Shown: positions 32,521-41,857 of the stretch, in pieces
Numbering within the stretch: position 1 is the stretch's first letter
How the letters are laid out: every line of letters starts with the position of its first letter
NCBI GenBank assembly: GCA_910587255.1
Contig: CAJUKT010000048.1
Coordinates: forward strand, 62,001-126,000
Direction of reading: 5' to 3'
DNA: 64,000 bases
Source: an uncultured Oscillospiraceae bacterium
Lineage (GTDB): Bacteria; Bacillota; Clostridia; Oscillospirales; Oscillospiraceae
Program-made: the position numbers and the translations under genes
Notes under the pieces: model-generated
What the model saw: the letters and a program-made list of their open reading frames with translations, nothing else
The model's database searches: none
What the model was told of the DNA's origin: nothing

Positions 32521-33104
32521 TGGCGCGCATCGCCCGCTACGTCCTCTACATGCTTCCCGGCTTTGGCGCAGGGGCGCTGGCATACCTGCTTGCGCTCCGG
32601 CCCCGGCGCAGGCGTCTGGCCGCCGGGGGGCTGGCCTCCGGCCCCGCTCGGGAGGGGGCCGTGCTCCTGTTCTGGGCATACTGCGGCGGCATGGCCGCCC
32701 TCACCCTCGTCCCACAGCCCGGCTACGTGTCCGCCGCTCTGATGGGATACACCGCCCCTTATTTTGATTGGAGCGGCCTGTCCCGCCGGGCGAGCCTCAT
32801 CCCCTTCTCCCAGCCGGACAGCCTGTTCAATATCCTGGGAAATATCGTCATGTTCCTCCCCTTCGGCCTGTTCGCCGCCCTGCTGTGGCGGGGCTTCTGC
32901 TGGAGGCGGGCCGCCGCCCTCAGCTTTGGCATCACCGCCTTTATCGAGTGCTGGCAGCTCTTTGTGGGCCGGTACTTCGATGTGGACGACATTATTTTCA
33001 ACGCCCTGGGCGTGTTCGGCGGCTGGCTGCTGGGGCGGGCCGTCAAGGAGCTTTTCCCCCTCGCCTGCTCCCGTTTCCTCCCATCTTCCCATCAAGAGGT
33101 ATAG
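32520..33104 (+). CDS. VanZ-like membrane protein
   Basis: This 194-residue protein has about five hydrophobic segments. The VanZ-domain core is visible as LFNILGNIVMFLPFGLFAALL and FGITAFIECWQLFVGRYFDVDDIIFNALGVFGG. VanZ-family proteins are linked to teicoplanin tolerance in enterococci, but most homologues have no defined function. The start codon overlaps the upstream stop (TAATG) and the gene ends 4 bases before the ecfA1 ATG. It is likely part of the same transcript. Confidence 0.85.
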   Translation: MARIARYVLYMLPGFGAGALAYLLALRPRRRRLAAGGLASGPAREGAVLLFWAYCGGMAALTLVPQPGYVSAALMGYTAPYFDWSGLSRRASLIPFSQPDSLFNILGNIVMFLPFGLFAALLWRGFCWRRAAALSFGITAFIECWQLFVGRYFDVDDIIFNALGVFGGWLLGRAVKELFPLACSRFLPSSHQEV

Positions 33105-33108
33105 CTTT

Positions 33109-33954
33109 ATGGCCCAACCCATCCTCCAAACTGAAAACCTTGTCTTCCGCTACACCACCGGGGAGGGCGTGGCCCCCACGGTGCTGGACGGCCTTACCCT
33201 GTCCATCCGGCCCGGGGAATTTGTGGCGGTGCTGGGCCACAACGGTTCGGGCAAATCCACCTTGGCCAAGCATTTTAACGCCATCCTCCTCCCCTCCGGG
33301 GGCAAGGTCTATGTGGACGGCATGGATACCTGCGACGAGGCGCAGCTGCTGGATATCCGCCGCCAGGTGGGCATGGTGTTCCAGAACCCCGACAACCAGA
33401 TTGTCGCCAGCGTGGTAGAGGAGGACGTGGCCTTTGGCCCGGAGAACCTGGGGATTCCCTCTGCGGAAATCCGGGAGCGGGTGGACGCGGCCCTGGCCGC
33501 CGTGGGGATGGCGGACTATGCCCGCCACGCCCCCCACCTGCTGTCCGGCGGGCAGAAGCAGCGGGTGGCCATCGCCGGGGTGCTGGCCATGCGCCCCCGG
33601 TGCATCGTGCTGGACGAGCCCACCGCCATGCTGGACCCCGTGGGCCGGAAGGAAGTGCTGGACACCATCCGGCGGCTCAACCGGGAGCAGAATATTACGG
33701 TGGTGCTCATCACCCACCACATGGACGAGGCCGCCCAGGCCGAGCGCCTCATCGTCATGCACGACGGCCACATCGTGGCGGACGACAAGCCCGAGCTTGT
33801 ATTCCAGAACGTGGACGGCCTGCGCTCCCTGGGGCTGGAGGTACCCGAGCCGGTGGCGCTGCTCTACGAGCTGCGGCAGGCGGGGGTGGACGTGCCCCTC
33901 ACCGCGCTGACGGTGGACCAGTGCGCGGCGGTGTTGAAGGAGCTGCTGGCATAA
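33109..33954 (+). CDS. ecfA1: ECF transporter ATPase EcfA1
   Basis: This 281-residue ABC ATPase of the energy-coupling-factor class has Walker A GHNGSGKSTL, Q-loop VGMVFQNPDNQIVASVVEEDVAFGPEN (the NPD/FGPEN signature of EcfA), LLSGGQKQR and VLDEPTAMLDP. With EcfA2 and EcfT it powers vitamin or metal uptake through interchangeable S components; no S component gene is in the window. AAGAGG lies about 8 bases upstream of the start. A deaminase gene separates it from ecfA2. Confidence 0.92.
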   Translation: MAQPILQTENLVFRYTTGEGVAPTVLDGLTLSIRPGEFVAVLGHNGSGKSTLAKHFNAILLPSGGKVYVDGMDTCDEAQLLDIRRQVGMVFQNPDNQIVASVVEEDVAFGPENLGIPSAEIRERVDAALAAVGMADYARHAPHLLSGGQKQRVAIAGVLAMRPRCIVLDEPTAMLDPVGRKEVLDTIRRLNREQNITVVLITHHMDEAAQAERLIVMHDGHIVADDKPELVFQNVDGLRSLGLEVPEPVALLYELRQAGVDVPLTALTVDQCAAVLKELLA

Positions 33955-33978
33955 TTTCATAAAGTGGAGAGACTTGTT

Positions 33979-34371
33979 ATGGAACAGATGTGGAAGGAAA
34001 TGCTGCAAGCGGCAAGAGCCGTACAGAATGGAAGAAAAATATCTGATTTTGTGGACGCGGGTGGAGTTGCCGCCGCGATACTGTCGTCATCCGGCAAAAT
34101 ATACACGGGTGTCTGCGTGGACACCTGCTCTACATTGGGAATTTGCGCGGAAAGAAACGCGATTTTTAACATGATCACAAACGGCGAGCAGGAAATAGAA
34201 CGGGTGCTGGCAATCATGTCAAATGGGAAATCAGGCCCTCCCTGCGGCGCCTGCCGGGAATTGATGGTCCAGCTCATGCCTGGCCGTTATCAGAACATTC
34301 AAGTGCTGATTGATCTTGAGACAGAGGAAATTGTCACGCTGGATGAACTTACCCCCAAATGGTGGATATAA
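33979..34371 (+). CDS. Cytidine/blasticidin-S deaminase family protein
   Basis: This 130-residue zinc deaminase has the Cys-Ala-Glu form of the active-site motif in LGICAERNAIF and the second motif PPCGACRELM; together they provide three Cys ligands plus the catalytic Glu, as in cytidine deaminase and blasticidin-S deaminase. The family may deaminate cytidine or a nucleoside antibiotic; which applies here is open. The gene is clearly less GC-rich than ecfA1 and ecfA2 and splits an otherwise standard ecfA1-ecfA2-ecfT order, suggesting insertion by transfer. Confidence 0.82.
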   Translation: MEQMWKEMLQAARAVQNGRKISDFVDAGGVAAAILSSSGKIYTGVCVDTCSTLGICAERNAIFNMITNGEQEIERVLAIMSNGKSGPPCGACRELMVQLMPGRYQNIQVLIDLETEEIVTLDELTPKWWI

Positions 34372-34427
34372 TCGGCGTTCCGTTCGATTGATTCCCCGCA
34401 CACTATCTCCATCCAAGGAGTTTCTAC

Positions 34428-35342
34428 ATGGGCGCTATCATTGAAACCAAACAACTCACCCACATCTACAGCCAGGGAACCCCCTTTGAGCACACCGCCC
34501 TGGACAGCGTGGACTTTTCCGCCGCCCCCGGGGAATACCTGGCCGTCATCGGCCGCACCGGGTCGGGGAAATCCACCCTGATCCAGCACCTCAACGGCCT
34601 GCTCAGGCCCACGTCCGGGCAGGTGCTCTTTGACGGCGGGGATATCTGGGCGGGCAAGGGGCGCGCCCGGCAGGTGCGCTGCCAGGTGGGGCTGGTGTTC
34701 CAATACCCGGAATACCAGCTTTTTGAGGAGACCGTCTATCAGGATATCGCCTTCGGCCCCAAAAACATGGGGCTGGACGCCGATGAGGTGGACCGCCGGG
34801 TGAAGCAGTCCGCCCGGTTCGTGGGGCTGGAGCCCGCCGTCCTGGAGAAATCCCCCTTCGACCTGTCCGGCGGGCAGAAGCGGAGGGTGGCCATCGCAGG
34901 CGTCATCGCCATGGAGCCCCGGGTCCTGGTGCTGGACGAGCCCACCGCCGGGCTGGACCCCTCCGGCTCCGCCCGCATCCTGGACAATATCCGCACCTAC
35001 CACCAGGAGAAAAACGCCTGCATCATCCTGGTCTCCCATTCCATGGAGGAGGTGGCCCGGGAGGCGGGGCGGCTGGTGGTCATCCACCGGGGGGCCATCC
35101 CCTTCTCCGGCTCCCCCGAGGCGGTCTTCGCCCATGGGGACGAGCTGGAGGCCATGGGCCTGGGCGTTCCCGCCATGACGCGGGTATTCGCCCGGCTGCG
35201 CTCCATGGGGGTGGATATCCCCCCCTCGGTGTACACCATCCCCCAGGCCCGGGAGGCCGTTCTGACCACACTCCACCGCGGCCTCCACAAGGCTGAGAAC
35301 GGGGGCAGCCAGGCTGCTTCTGACGAAAAGGGGGCGGAGTAA
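34428..35342 (+). CDS. ecfA2: ECF transporter ATPase EcfA2
   Basis: This 304-residue partner of EcfA1 has Walker A GRTGSGKSTL, Q-loop LVFQYPEYQLFEETVYQDIAFGPKN (the YPE/FGPKN form typical of EcfA2), DLSGGQKRR and VLDEPTAGLDP. The C-terminal tail (ENGGSQAASDEKGAE) is a polar extension. The start follows AAGGAG. The last base of its TAA stop is the first base of the ecfT ATG. Both ATPases form the heterodimer under EcfT. Confidence 0.93.
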   Translation: MGAIIETKQLTHIYSQGTPFEHTALDSVDFSAAPGEYLAVIGRTGSGKSTLIQHLNGLLRPTSGQVLFDGGDIWAGKGRARQVRCQVGLVFQYPEYQLFEETVYQDIAFGPKNMGLDADEVDRRVKQSARFVGLEPAVLEKSPFDLSGGQKRRVAIAGVIAMEPRVLVLDEPTAGLDPSGSARILDNIRTYHQEKNACIILVSHSMEEVAREAGRLVVIHRGAIPFSGSPEAVFAHGDELEAMGLGVPAMTRVFARLRSMGVDIPPSVYTIPQAREAVLTTLHRGLHKAENGGSQAASDEKGAE

Positions 35343-36148
35343 TGGCGCTGCGCGACATCACCCTGGGGCAGTACTTCCCGGGGAGCTCCCCCATCCACCG
35401 CCTGGACCCCCGGGCCAAGCTGCTGGCCATGATCTGCTATATCGTGGCTTTGTTCCTGGGCGAGTGGTTTGCCACCTATGCCCTGCTGCTCCTGGTGCTG
35501 GCGGCGGTGGTGAAGGTATCCACCGTCAAGCCCCGCGCCCTGGTGCGGGGGCTGAAGCCGGTGGTGTTTATCCTGGTATTCACCGCCGTGCTCAATATCT
35601 TCTACACCCCCGGCGAGCCGCTGGCGTCCTTCTGGATCTTCACCATTACAAAGCAGGGCGTCCTGCACGCATTTTTCATGGTGGTCCGCATCATCATGCT
35701 CATCACCTGCACCTTTCTGCTCACCTACACCACCTCTCCCCTGGCCCTCACCGACGCCCTGGAGAGCCTGCTGGGGCCGCTGAAGAAAATTCGCGTCCCC
35801 GTCCATGAGCTGTCTATGATGATGTCCATCGCCCTGCGGTTCATCCCCACCCTCATTGAGGAGACGGACAAGATCATGTCGGCCCAGAAGGCCCGGGGCG
35901 CGGATTTCGAATCGGGCAGCCTGATCCAGCGGGCAAAGGCGCTCATCCCCCTGCTGGTGCCGCTGTTCATTTCCGCCTTCCGGCGGGCGGACGAGCTGGC
36001 CACCGCCATGGAGTGCCGCTGCTACCACGGCGGCGAGGGGCGCACCCGGATGAAGCAGCTGCGCTACCGCCCCGGGGATGTGGTGTTCATCCTGGGCGCG
36101 CTGGCCCTGGCGGTGCTGACCGGCGTGCTGGGGCATTGGGGGCTGTGA
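35342..36148 (+). CDS. ecfT: ECF transporter transmembrane component EcfT
   Basis: This 268-residue membrane protein has five to six hydrophobic segments and the two coupling motifs: SAQKARGADFES and ELATAMECRCYHGGEGRTRM, corresponding to the Ala-Arg-Gly loops of EcfT. LDPRAKLLAMICYIVALF near the N-terminus is also typical. It connects the ATPases to S components. truA follows after a single base. Confidence 0.93.
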   Translation: MALRDITLGQYFPGSSPIHRLDPRAKLLAMICYIVALFLGEWFATYALLLLVLAAVVKVSTVKPRALVRGLKPVVFILVFTAVLNIFYTPGEPLASFWIFTITKQGVLHAFFMVVRIIMLITCTFLLTYTTSPLALTDALESLLGPLKKIRVPVHELSMMMSIALRFIPTLIEETDKIMSAQKARGADFESGSLIQRAKALIPLLVPLFISAFRRADELATAMECRCYHGGEGRTRMKQLRYRPGDVVFILGALALAVLTGVLGHWGL

Positions 36149-36149
36149 C

Positions 36150-36902
36150 ATGGAACGCAACATCGCTCTCCGGCTGAGCTACACCGGCACCGCCTACCAC
36201 GGCTGGCAGGTGCAGAAAAACGCCGTCTCCGTGGCGGAGACCCTGGAAAAGGCCCTGTCCTCGGTGGTATGCCATCCCGTCAAGGTCACCGGGGCGGGCC
36301 GCACCGACGCGGGGGTGCACGCCCAGGTATATGTGGCCAACTTCCGCACCACCTCCGGCATCCCCGTGGAGCGGCTCCCCCTGGCGGTGAATACCCGCCT
36401 GCCCGACGATATCTCGGTGTTCAAGGCCACGGTGGTGCCCGGCAGCTTTAACGCCATCGGCTCCTGCCTCAAAAAGGAGTACACCTATAAAATCTACAAC
36501 TCCCGCATCCGGGACCCATTTTTCGTCAACCGGGTGTGGTTTTACCCCAGGCTGCTGGACGAGAAGGTCATGGCCCAGGCGGCCGCGCAGTTTGTGGGCA
36601 CCCACGACTTTGCCGCCGTCCGCTCGGTGGGCACCGAGACCCGCACCACCGTGCGCACCGTCCACTATTTTGAGATCGAGCGGCATGGAACCGTCATTGA
36701 CTGCCGGGTGTGTGCCGACGGCTTTCTCTACAACATGGTGCGGGCCATGGTGGGCACCTGCATCTACGCCGCCGAGGGCAAACTGGACCCGGCCGATATT
36801 CCCGCCATCCTCTCCTCCCGCAACCGCACCTTGGCGGGCCCCACCGCGCCGCCTGATGGGCTATATATGACTAACCTGTGGTATGAGGAAAACGTGCTTT
36901 GA
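36150..36902 (+). CDS. truA: tRNA pseudouridine(38-40) synthase TruA
   Basis: This 250-residue enzyme converts U38-40 of tRNA anticodon arms to pseudouridine. The catalytic Asp is in GAGRTDAGVHAQ; LRLSYTGTAYHGWQVQ, CLKKEYTYKIYNS and ADGFLYNMVRAMVGTCI are the other TruA signatures. Linkage to ecfA1-A2-T is common in Firmicutes. It is followed after 71 bases by the DUF5711 gene. Confidence 0.96.
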   Translation: MERNIALRLSYTGTAYHGWQVQKNAVSVAETLEKALSSVVCHPVKVTGAGRTDAGVHAQVYVANFRTTSGIPVERLPLAVNTRLPDDISVFKATVVPGSFNAIGSCLKKEYTYKIYNSRIRDPFFVNRVWFYPRLLDEKVMAQAAAQFVGTHDFAAVRSVGTETRTTVRTVHYFEIERHGTVIDCRVCADGFLYNMVRAMVGTCIYAAEGKLDPADIPAILSSRNRTLAGPTAPPDGLYMTNLWYEENVL

Positions 36903-36973
36903 CCGCCTTCAGCCGTATCCCAGCGTCTGATGATTGGATCACGCTGTCAATCAACCTGCGTAAGGGAGCTTTT

Positions 36974-38203
36974 ATGGAAGAGCAAAACCGGCAAAAACCC
37001 AAAATTCAGCCCCTCAACCCCAGCTCCAAGCAGCCGGAGGGGGGCGCGTCCCCCGAGCCTAAGCACAAGGCCCCCCGGTTCCTGGTGCGGCTCACCGCCA
37101 CGCTGGTGGTGCTGGCGGTGGCGGTGGGACTGACGGCGGCGGTGGCTTTCCGCGACAGCCTGAATGTGGATAGCGTGAAGCGCTGGTTCCACTACCGCTC
37201 CCTGATCCGCAGCGACAGCGGCAGGGCCGAATCCTTCCCCTACGGCGGCGATCTCACCGACACCTTTGCCGTGCTGGACGGGGACCTGCTGGTGTGCTCC
37301 CGCAACGCCATCTCCCTCTACTCCGGCAGCGGCACACAGTACATCAACCAGTCCGCCGGCATGGAAAACCCGGTGGTAAATACGAACGGCTCCCTTGCCG
37401 TGGTGTATGACGCGGGGGGCTCCGAGCTGTATGTGCTGGGCCAGCGCTCCCTGGTGTGGGCGGCGGAGGGGCTGGAGTCCATCCTGTCCGCCCGGCTGAA
37501 CAAAAACGGCCAGCTCACCGTGGTCACCCAGTCCAGCGGCTACCGGGGCACCGTGACGGTGTACGACGCCGCCTACGCCCCCGTCATGCGCATCAATTTG
37601 TCCTCCGCCTTTGTCATGGACGCGGCGCTGTCCGACGACGGCCACACCCTTGGCATACTCACCGTGGGCCAGGCCGACGGTGCCTTCAGCACCAGCCTGG
37701 AGCTGTACGATATGACCTACGCCAGCGGCGAATACAGCCCCGATTTCACCTGCCGCCTGGGGGGCGGCGTGGTGCTGGAAACCCGGCACACCGCCTCGGC
37801 CATGTGGTCCCTGGGGGACCGGGGGCTCACCATCACCGGCCACGACGGCCGGTCCGCCGGCGTGAGCTGGGCGGACAAGCACCTGCGGCGGTACACGCTC
37901 AGCGGGGACGGCTTCGCCGCCGTCCTTCTGGGTAAATTCCGGGCCGGCAGCCACGCGGAGCTGTGGGTGGTGGACAGCCGGGGTGAGCGCCGCATCCTGG
38001 AACTTAACGAGCAAGTGATGTCCATCTCCGCCGCCGGGCGGTATCTGGCGGTGCTCACCGGCGACCGCCTGGATATTTACACCGACCAGCTGGAGCTGTA
38101 CGACACGCTGGAGGGCACCCAGGGGGCCCGGACGGTGCTGCTCATGCCGGACGGCTCGGCGATCCTCATCTCGGCGGACAGCGCCGGGTTCTATATTCCT
38201 TGA
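36974..38203 (+). CDS. DUF5711 membrane-anchored beta-propeller-like protein
   Basis: This 409-residue protein has a polar N-terminus, one membrane helix near residues 38-58 (LTATLVVLAVAVGLTAAVAF) and an outside domain of repeating short beta-strand blocks of the type LVVCSRNAISLYS, LAVVYDAGGSELYVL, LTVVTQSSGYRGTVTVYD and LGILTVGQ, consistent with a propeller. It resembles the DUF5711 family; function unknown. AAGGGAG precedes the ATG; an upstream frame extension overlapping truA is rejected. It precedes cvpA, with a palindrome in between. Confidence 0.7.
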   Translation: MEEQNRQKPKIQPLNPSSKQPEGGASPEPKHKAPRFLVRLTATLVVLAVAVGLTAAVAFRDSLNVDSVKRWFHYRSLIRSDSGRAESFPYGGDLTDTFAVLDGDLLVCSRNAISLYSGSGTQYINQSAGMENPVVNTNGSLAVVYDAGGSELYVLGQRSLVWAAEGLESILSARLNKNGQLTVVTQSSGYRGTVTVYDAAYAPVMRINLSSAFVMDAALSDDGHTLGILTVGQADGAFSTSLELYDMTYASGEYSPDFTCRLGGGVVLETRHTASAMWSLGDRGLTITGHDGRSAGVSWADKHLRRYTLSGDGFAAVLLGKFRAGSHAELWVVDSRGERRILELNEQVMSISAAGRYLAVLTGDRLDIYTDQLELYDTLEGTQGARTVLLMPDGSAILISADSAGFYIP

Positions 38204-38207
38204 CAGC

Positions 38208-38225
38208 TCCCGCGCCGGCGCGGGA
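38208..38225. repeat. GC-rich palindrome before the cvpA ribosome site
   Basis: TCCCGCGCC-GGCGCGGGA is an 18-bp perfect palindrome directly upstream of AAAGGAGG. In RNA it would form a tight hairpin that could limit access to the ribosome site. Confidence 0.6.
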
Positions 38226-38238
38226 AAGGAGGCGCTTT

Positions 38239-38913
38239 ATGGACAAATACATATTCGACATTCTGATCGTGGCGCTGCTGGCCCTGTTTGCCTGGCGGGG
38301 CGCGGCCAAGGGGCTGGTGCTGTCCCTGTGCGGGCTGGCGGCGGTGTTTGTGGCCTTCTTCTGCGCCCAGTTTTTGTCCGACCAGTTCTGTGAGCCGGTG
38401 GGCGGCATCCTGCGCCCCATTGTGGCCCAGACCATCCGGGGGGCGGACGCGGAGCCCGTCCCCGACGACCCGGAGCAGGGCTATACTGTGGACGAGCTGC
38501 TCTCCTCCATCCAGGAAAAGGGGCTGTTCGAGGGCTTCACCGCCTTTTTGGAGCAGGGGGTGGCCTATGACAGCCTGGGCCACGGCCCCCAGTCCCCCCT
38601 GGACGCCCTGGCGGGCTACCTGTCCAAGGCGATTGCCCGGGCCCTGCTGTTCGGCGGCAGCTTTTTGACCATCCTGCTCGTCTGGTTCCTGGTCAGCCAC
38701 GCCCTGGACCTGGCCTTCCACCTGCCCATCCTGTCCCAGGTGAACACGGCGGGCGGGCTGCTGGCGGGGCTGGTAAAGGGCGGGCTGCTGGCTGTGGTGC
38801 TGGTATGGCTGGGCCAGCTGGGCGGCGTGATCCCCATCCCCCCGGAAACCCCCGTGCTCTCCCTGTTCACCGTGGACAGGCTGTGGGAGCTGCTCAATGA
38901 GCTGCCCGCCTGA
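38239..38913 (+). CDS. CvpA-family membrane protein
   Basis: This 224-residue protein has four hydrophobic segments and starts with FDILIVALLALFAWRGAAKGLVLSL, the typical CvpA/colicin-V-production entry (DiiiiilLlls...G..rGl). The central soluble loop (about residues 55-125) is longer than in E. coli CvpA. Family members are implicated in envelope homeostasis; exact function unknown. AAAGGAGG is 8 bases from the chosen ATG. Confidence 0.75.
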   Translation: MDKYIFDILIVALLALFAWRGAAKGLVLSLCGLAAVFVAFFCAQFLSDQFCEPVGGILRPIVAQTIRGADAEPVPDDPEQGYTVDELLSSIQEKGLFEGFTAFLEQGVAYDSLGHGPQSPLDALAGYLSKAIARALLFGGSFLTILLVWFLVSHALDLAFHLPILSQVNTAGGLLAGLVKGGLLAVVLVWLGQLGGVIPIPPETPVLSLFTVDRLWELLNELPA

Positions 38914-39049
38914 CCCGCCCGGCTCCGGGCAGCCGTCCTTTCCCAAAAATGCGGCGGATTTCCCTGCCTGCGCGAAAATTACCACTCTAAAATTCATGAC
39001 GTGTTCATATTTATCTGATATGGTACTGCCAAACTGCGATTAAGAACGC

Positions 39050-39063
39050 GAGAACTTGTTCTC
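39050..39063. promoter_or_regulatory. Palindrome upstream of clpE
   Basis: GAGAAC-TT-GTTCTC is a 14-bp perfect palindrome 19 bases before the clpE start. It is not a CtsR direct repeat, a CIRCE element, or a standard LexA box (spacer 2 instead of 4). It may be a repressor site for this chaperone gene. Confidence 0.4.
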
Positions 39064-39081
39064 CCTGAAAGGAGCGGCATC

Positions 39082-41646
39082 ATGCATCCCACTCTATGTA
39101 CCCGCTGCAAAAAAAACGTGGCGGTGATCTTTATCACCAAAATCGAAAATAATGAGGCAAAAAACGAGGGTCTTTGTCTGAAGTGCGCCCGGGAGATCGG
39201 CATCAAGCCGGTGGACGACATGATGAAAAAGATGGGCATCTCCGACGAGGACCTGGAGTCCATCTCCACCGAGATGATGTCCGCCTTCGGCGGCGCGGAG
39301 GAAGCGGACGGCCTGGCCTCCGACGGACAGGACGACAGCCAGGACGGCGACGGCGAGGAGGACGAGGGGCGCACCGCCACCTTCCCCTTCCTGAGCAAGC
39401 TGTTCGGCGGCCAGTCGGACAGCGCGCCGGACCGGGACCCCATGCAGCGCGGGGGCGCCGCTAAGGAGGACAAGACCGCCGCCAAGACGGAGCGGTCCCA
39501 GGCCCCCAAGCGCAAGTTCCTGGAAAACTACTGTATCTCCCTCTCCCGCAAGGCCCATGAGGGCAAGCTGGACCGCATTGTGGGCCGCGCCAATGAGATT
39601 GAGCGCACCATCCAGATCCTGAACCGGCGGCAGAAAAACAACCCCTGTCTCATCGGCGACCCCGGCGTGGGCAAAACCGCCATCGCCGAGGGGCTGGCCC
39701 AGCGCATCTACGACCGGGACGTGCCCTATAAGCTGCTGGACAAGGAGGTCTACCTGCTGGACCTCACCGCCCTGGTGGCCGGCACCCAGTTCCGCGGCCA
39801 GTTTGAGAGCCGCATGAAGGGCCTCATCGACGAGGTGAAAAAGCTGGGTAATATCATCCTTGTCATCGACGAGGTCCACTCCATTGTGGGCGCGGGGGAC
39901 GCGGAGGGCTCCATGAACGCCGCCAATATCCTCAAGCCCGCCCTGAGCCGGGGGGAGATCCAGGTGATCGGCGCCACCACCCTCACCGAGTACCGCAAGT
40001 ACATTGAGAAGGATTCCGCCCTGGAGCGCCGCTTCCAGCCCGTCGTCGTGGAGGAGCCCTCCATCGACGACTCGGTGGAGATTCTCAAGGGCATCGCCCC
40101 CTATTATGAGTCCTTCCACCATGTCGCCATCAGCCCGGATATCTGCCGCCAGGCGGTGGTGATGAGCGAGCGGTACATCACCGACCGGTATCTGCCCGAC
40201 AAGGCCATCGACCTCATTGATGAGGCGTCCTCCGATGTAAACCTCCACAATAAGGATCTGGCCCGGCTGGCCGAAATCGACAAGGAGCTGGCCGACTACG
40301 CCAAGGAGATGGAGGTGGTCCTGGCCTCCACCGGCGCCCAAAACGACCCCAAGCTCCAGGAGCTGCAAAAGCAGGAGCAGAAGCTCCAGCGCCAGCGGGA
40401 CACCCTGGAGATGGCGGTGAGCCGGGACGACGCCGAGGCCCCCAACCGGGAGGACCCCGCCTTCCAGGAGCGGCAGGACAACCGCCGCAGGCAGATTGCC
40501 GAGCTCCAGGACCAGCTGGCTGCCGTCACCGCGGAAAAGCAGGCGGTGCAGTCCGCCGCCAACGACAAGGCGTACCAGCGCCTGGCGGAGCTGAAAAGCC
40601 GTCAGGCCCAGCTCACCGGGGAGCGGGACATCCTGGCTGCCAAGGGCGATCCCCCGCTGACCGCCGCCCATCTGGCCCGGGTCATTGAGCTGTGGACTAA
40701 GATTCCCGCCTCCTCCATCCAGGAGCAGGAATTTGAGCGGCTGGCTAAGCTGGACCAGCGCCTCAAATCCCACATCGTCGGCCAGGACGGCGCGGTGAAC
40801 GCCGTGTCCAACGCCATCCGCCGGGGACGGGTGGGCATCGCCGCCAAGCACAAGCCGGTGTCCTTCATCTTCGTGGGCTCCACCGGCGTGGGCAAGACGG
40901 AGCTCGTCAAGCAGCTGGCCGCCGACCTGTTCGCCTCCCCCGAATCCCTCATCCGGCTGGATATGAGCGAGTTCATGGAAAAGCACTCCGTCTCCCGCAT
41001 CATCGGCTCCCCGCCGGGGTATGTGGGCTACGACGACGCGGGACAGCTCACCGAGAAGATCCGCCGCAAGCCCTATACCGTGGTGCTCTTCGACGAGATT
41101 GAGAAGGCCCATCCCGACGTGCTCAACGTGCTGCTGCAAATTCTGGACGACGGCCACATCTCCGACGCCCACGGCAAGGTGGTCAATTTCGAAAATACCG
41201 TCATCGTCATGACCTCCAACGCCGGCAGCGATATCAAGGGCGCGTCCCTGGGCTTTGACCGCTCGGCCAACCAGCTGGGCCGGGAGAAGGCCATGAAGGG
41301 GCTGGAGTCCTTCCTACGGCCCGAGTTCATCAACCGGGTGGACGAGATCGTATACTTCAACCAGCTCACCGAGGACAATTTCAAGGCCATCGCCCGCATC
41401 ATGCTGTCCGAGCTGGACGGGGTGATGAAGGACAAGGGCATCGCCTTCTCCTATGACGAGAGCGTACTGGACTACCTGGTGAAGAAGTCCTACTCCGCCG
41501 CCTATGGGGCGCGCAACCTGCGCCGCCAGATCCAAAAGGACTTGGAGGACCCCATCGCCGCCAAGCTCATCCAACGGTATGCCGATCCCATCGCCCGGGT
41601 GGACCTGTCCGCCGAGGGGGAGCAGCTGAATATCGTCACCGACTAA
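39082..41646 (+). CDS. clpE: ClpE-type AAA+ chaperone with N-terminal zinc finger
   Basis: This 854-residue Hsp100 protein lacks the double Clp_N repeat and instead begins with a zinc finger (Cys6, Cys9, Cys32, Cys35), the hallmark of ClpE. A low-complexity acidic linker follows (residues about 70-130). AAA-1 has Walker [10 protein letters not shown] near 192; AAA-2 has GSTGVGKTE near 599, with [20 protein letters not shown]. Between them is a long charged coiled-coil middle domain (about 390-520). The IGSPPGYVG segment and C-terminal region fit ClpP-linked unfoldases, though I do not see a clear IGF loop. It unfolds damaged proteins, usually under CtsR control, but no CtsR box is visible. 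Confidence 0.88.
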   Translation: MHPTLCTRCKKNVAVIFITKIENNEAKNEGLCLKCAREIGIKPVDDMMKKMGISDEDLESISTEMMSAFGGAEEADGLASDGQDDSQDGDGEEDEGRTATFPFLSKLFGGQSDSAPDRDPMQRGGAAKEDKTAAKTERSQAPKRKFLENYCISLSRKAHEGKLDRIVGRANEIERTIQILNRRQKNNPCLIGDPGVGKTAIAEGLAQRIYDRDVPYKLLDKEVYLLDLTALVAGTQFRGQFESRMKGLIDEVKKLGNIILVIDEVHSIVGAGDAEGSMNAANILKPALSRGEIQVIGATTLTEYRKYIEKDSALERRFQPVVVEEPSIDDSVEILKGIAPYYESFHHVAISPDICRQAVVMSERYITDRYLPDKAIDLIDEASSDVNLHNKDLARLAEIDKELADYAKEMEVVLASTGAQNDPKLQELQKQEQKLQRQRDTLEMAVSRDDAEAPNREDPAFQERQDNRRRQIAELQDQLAAVTAEKQAVQSAANDKAYQRLAELKSRQAQLTGERDILAAKGDPPLTAAHLARVIELWTKIPASSIQEQEFERLAKLDQRLKSHIVGQDGAVNAVSNAIRRGRVGIAAKHKPVSFIFVGSTGVGKTELVKQLAADLFASPESLIRLDMSEFMEKHSVSRIIGSPPGYVGYDDAGQLTEKIRRKPYTVVLFDEIEKAHPDVLNVLLQILDDGHISDAHGKVVNFENTVIVMTSNAGSDIKGASLGFDRSANQLGREKAMKGLESFLRPEFINRVDEIVYFNQLTEDNFKAIARIMLSELDGVMKDKGIAFSYDESVLDYLVKKSYSAAYGARNLRRQIQKDLEDPIAAKLIQRYADPIARVDLSAEGEQLNIVTD

Positions 41647-41650
41647 AAAG

Positions 41651-41680
41651 CAGGGCGGCGGGGAATTTCCCGCCGCCCTG
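41651..41680 (+). terminator. Terminator of clpE
   Basis: CAGGGCGGCGGG (41651-41662) pairs with CCCGCCGCCCTG (41669-41680), followed by TCCGTTTTG. Confidence 0.85.
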
Positions 41681-41708
41681 TCCGTTTTGCCGCGCATTTG
41701 GGGCAGGC

Positions 41709-41740
41709 TTAAGGCAACGCCGTTGGCGGTGCTGCCTTAA
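41709..41740. repeat. Short inverted repeat downstream of clpE
   Basis: TTAAGGCA (41709-41716) and TGCCTTAA (41733-41740) enclose a GC-rich core that can form a further ACGCC/GGCGG-like pairing. It may be a tiny repeat element or a second terminator; only this copy was noticed. Confidence 0.4.
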
Positions 41741-41857
41741 ATTTCCCGGTGGCATCCTGCGCAGTTGTGTGATATGATATGGTCAAAGTAAGTCCGCCTT
41801 GCGCCCCTGCGGCAGCTATGGCGTTGATATCTTTGATGGAATGGAGGACTCCGCACC

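Noticed and set aside
39000..39081. CtsR box, CIRCE element or LexA box upstream of clpE
   Set aside because: No GGTCAAA direct repeat or CIRCE inverted repeat; the GAAC-TT-GTTC palindrome has the wrong spacer for LexA.
39094..41172. A 692-codon minus-strand frame opposite clpE
   Set aside because: Antisense shadow of a textbook AAA+ gene.
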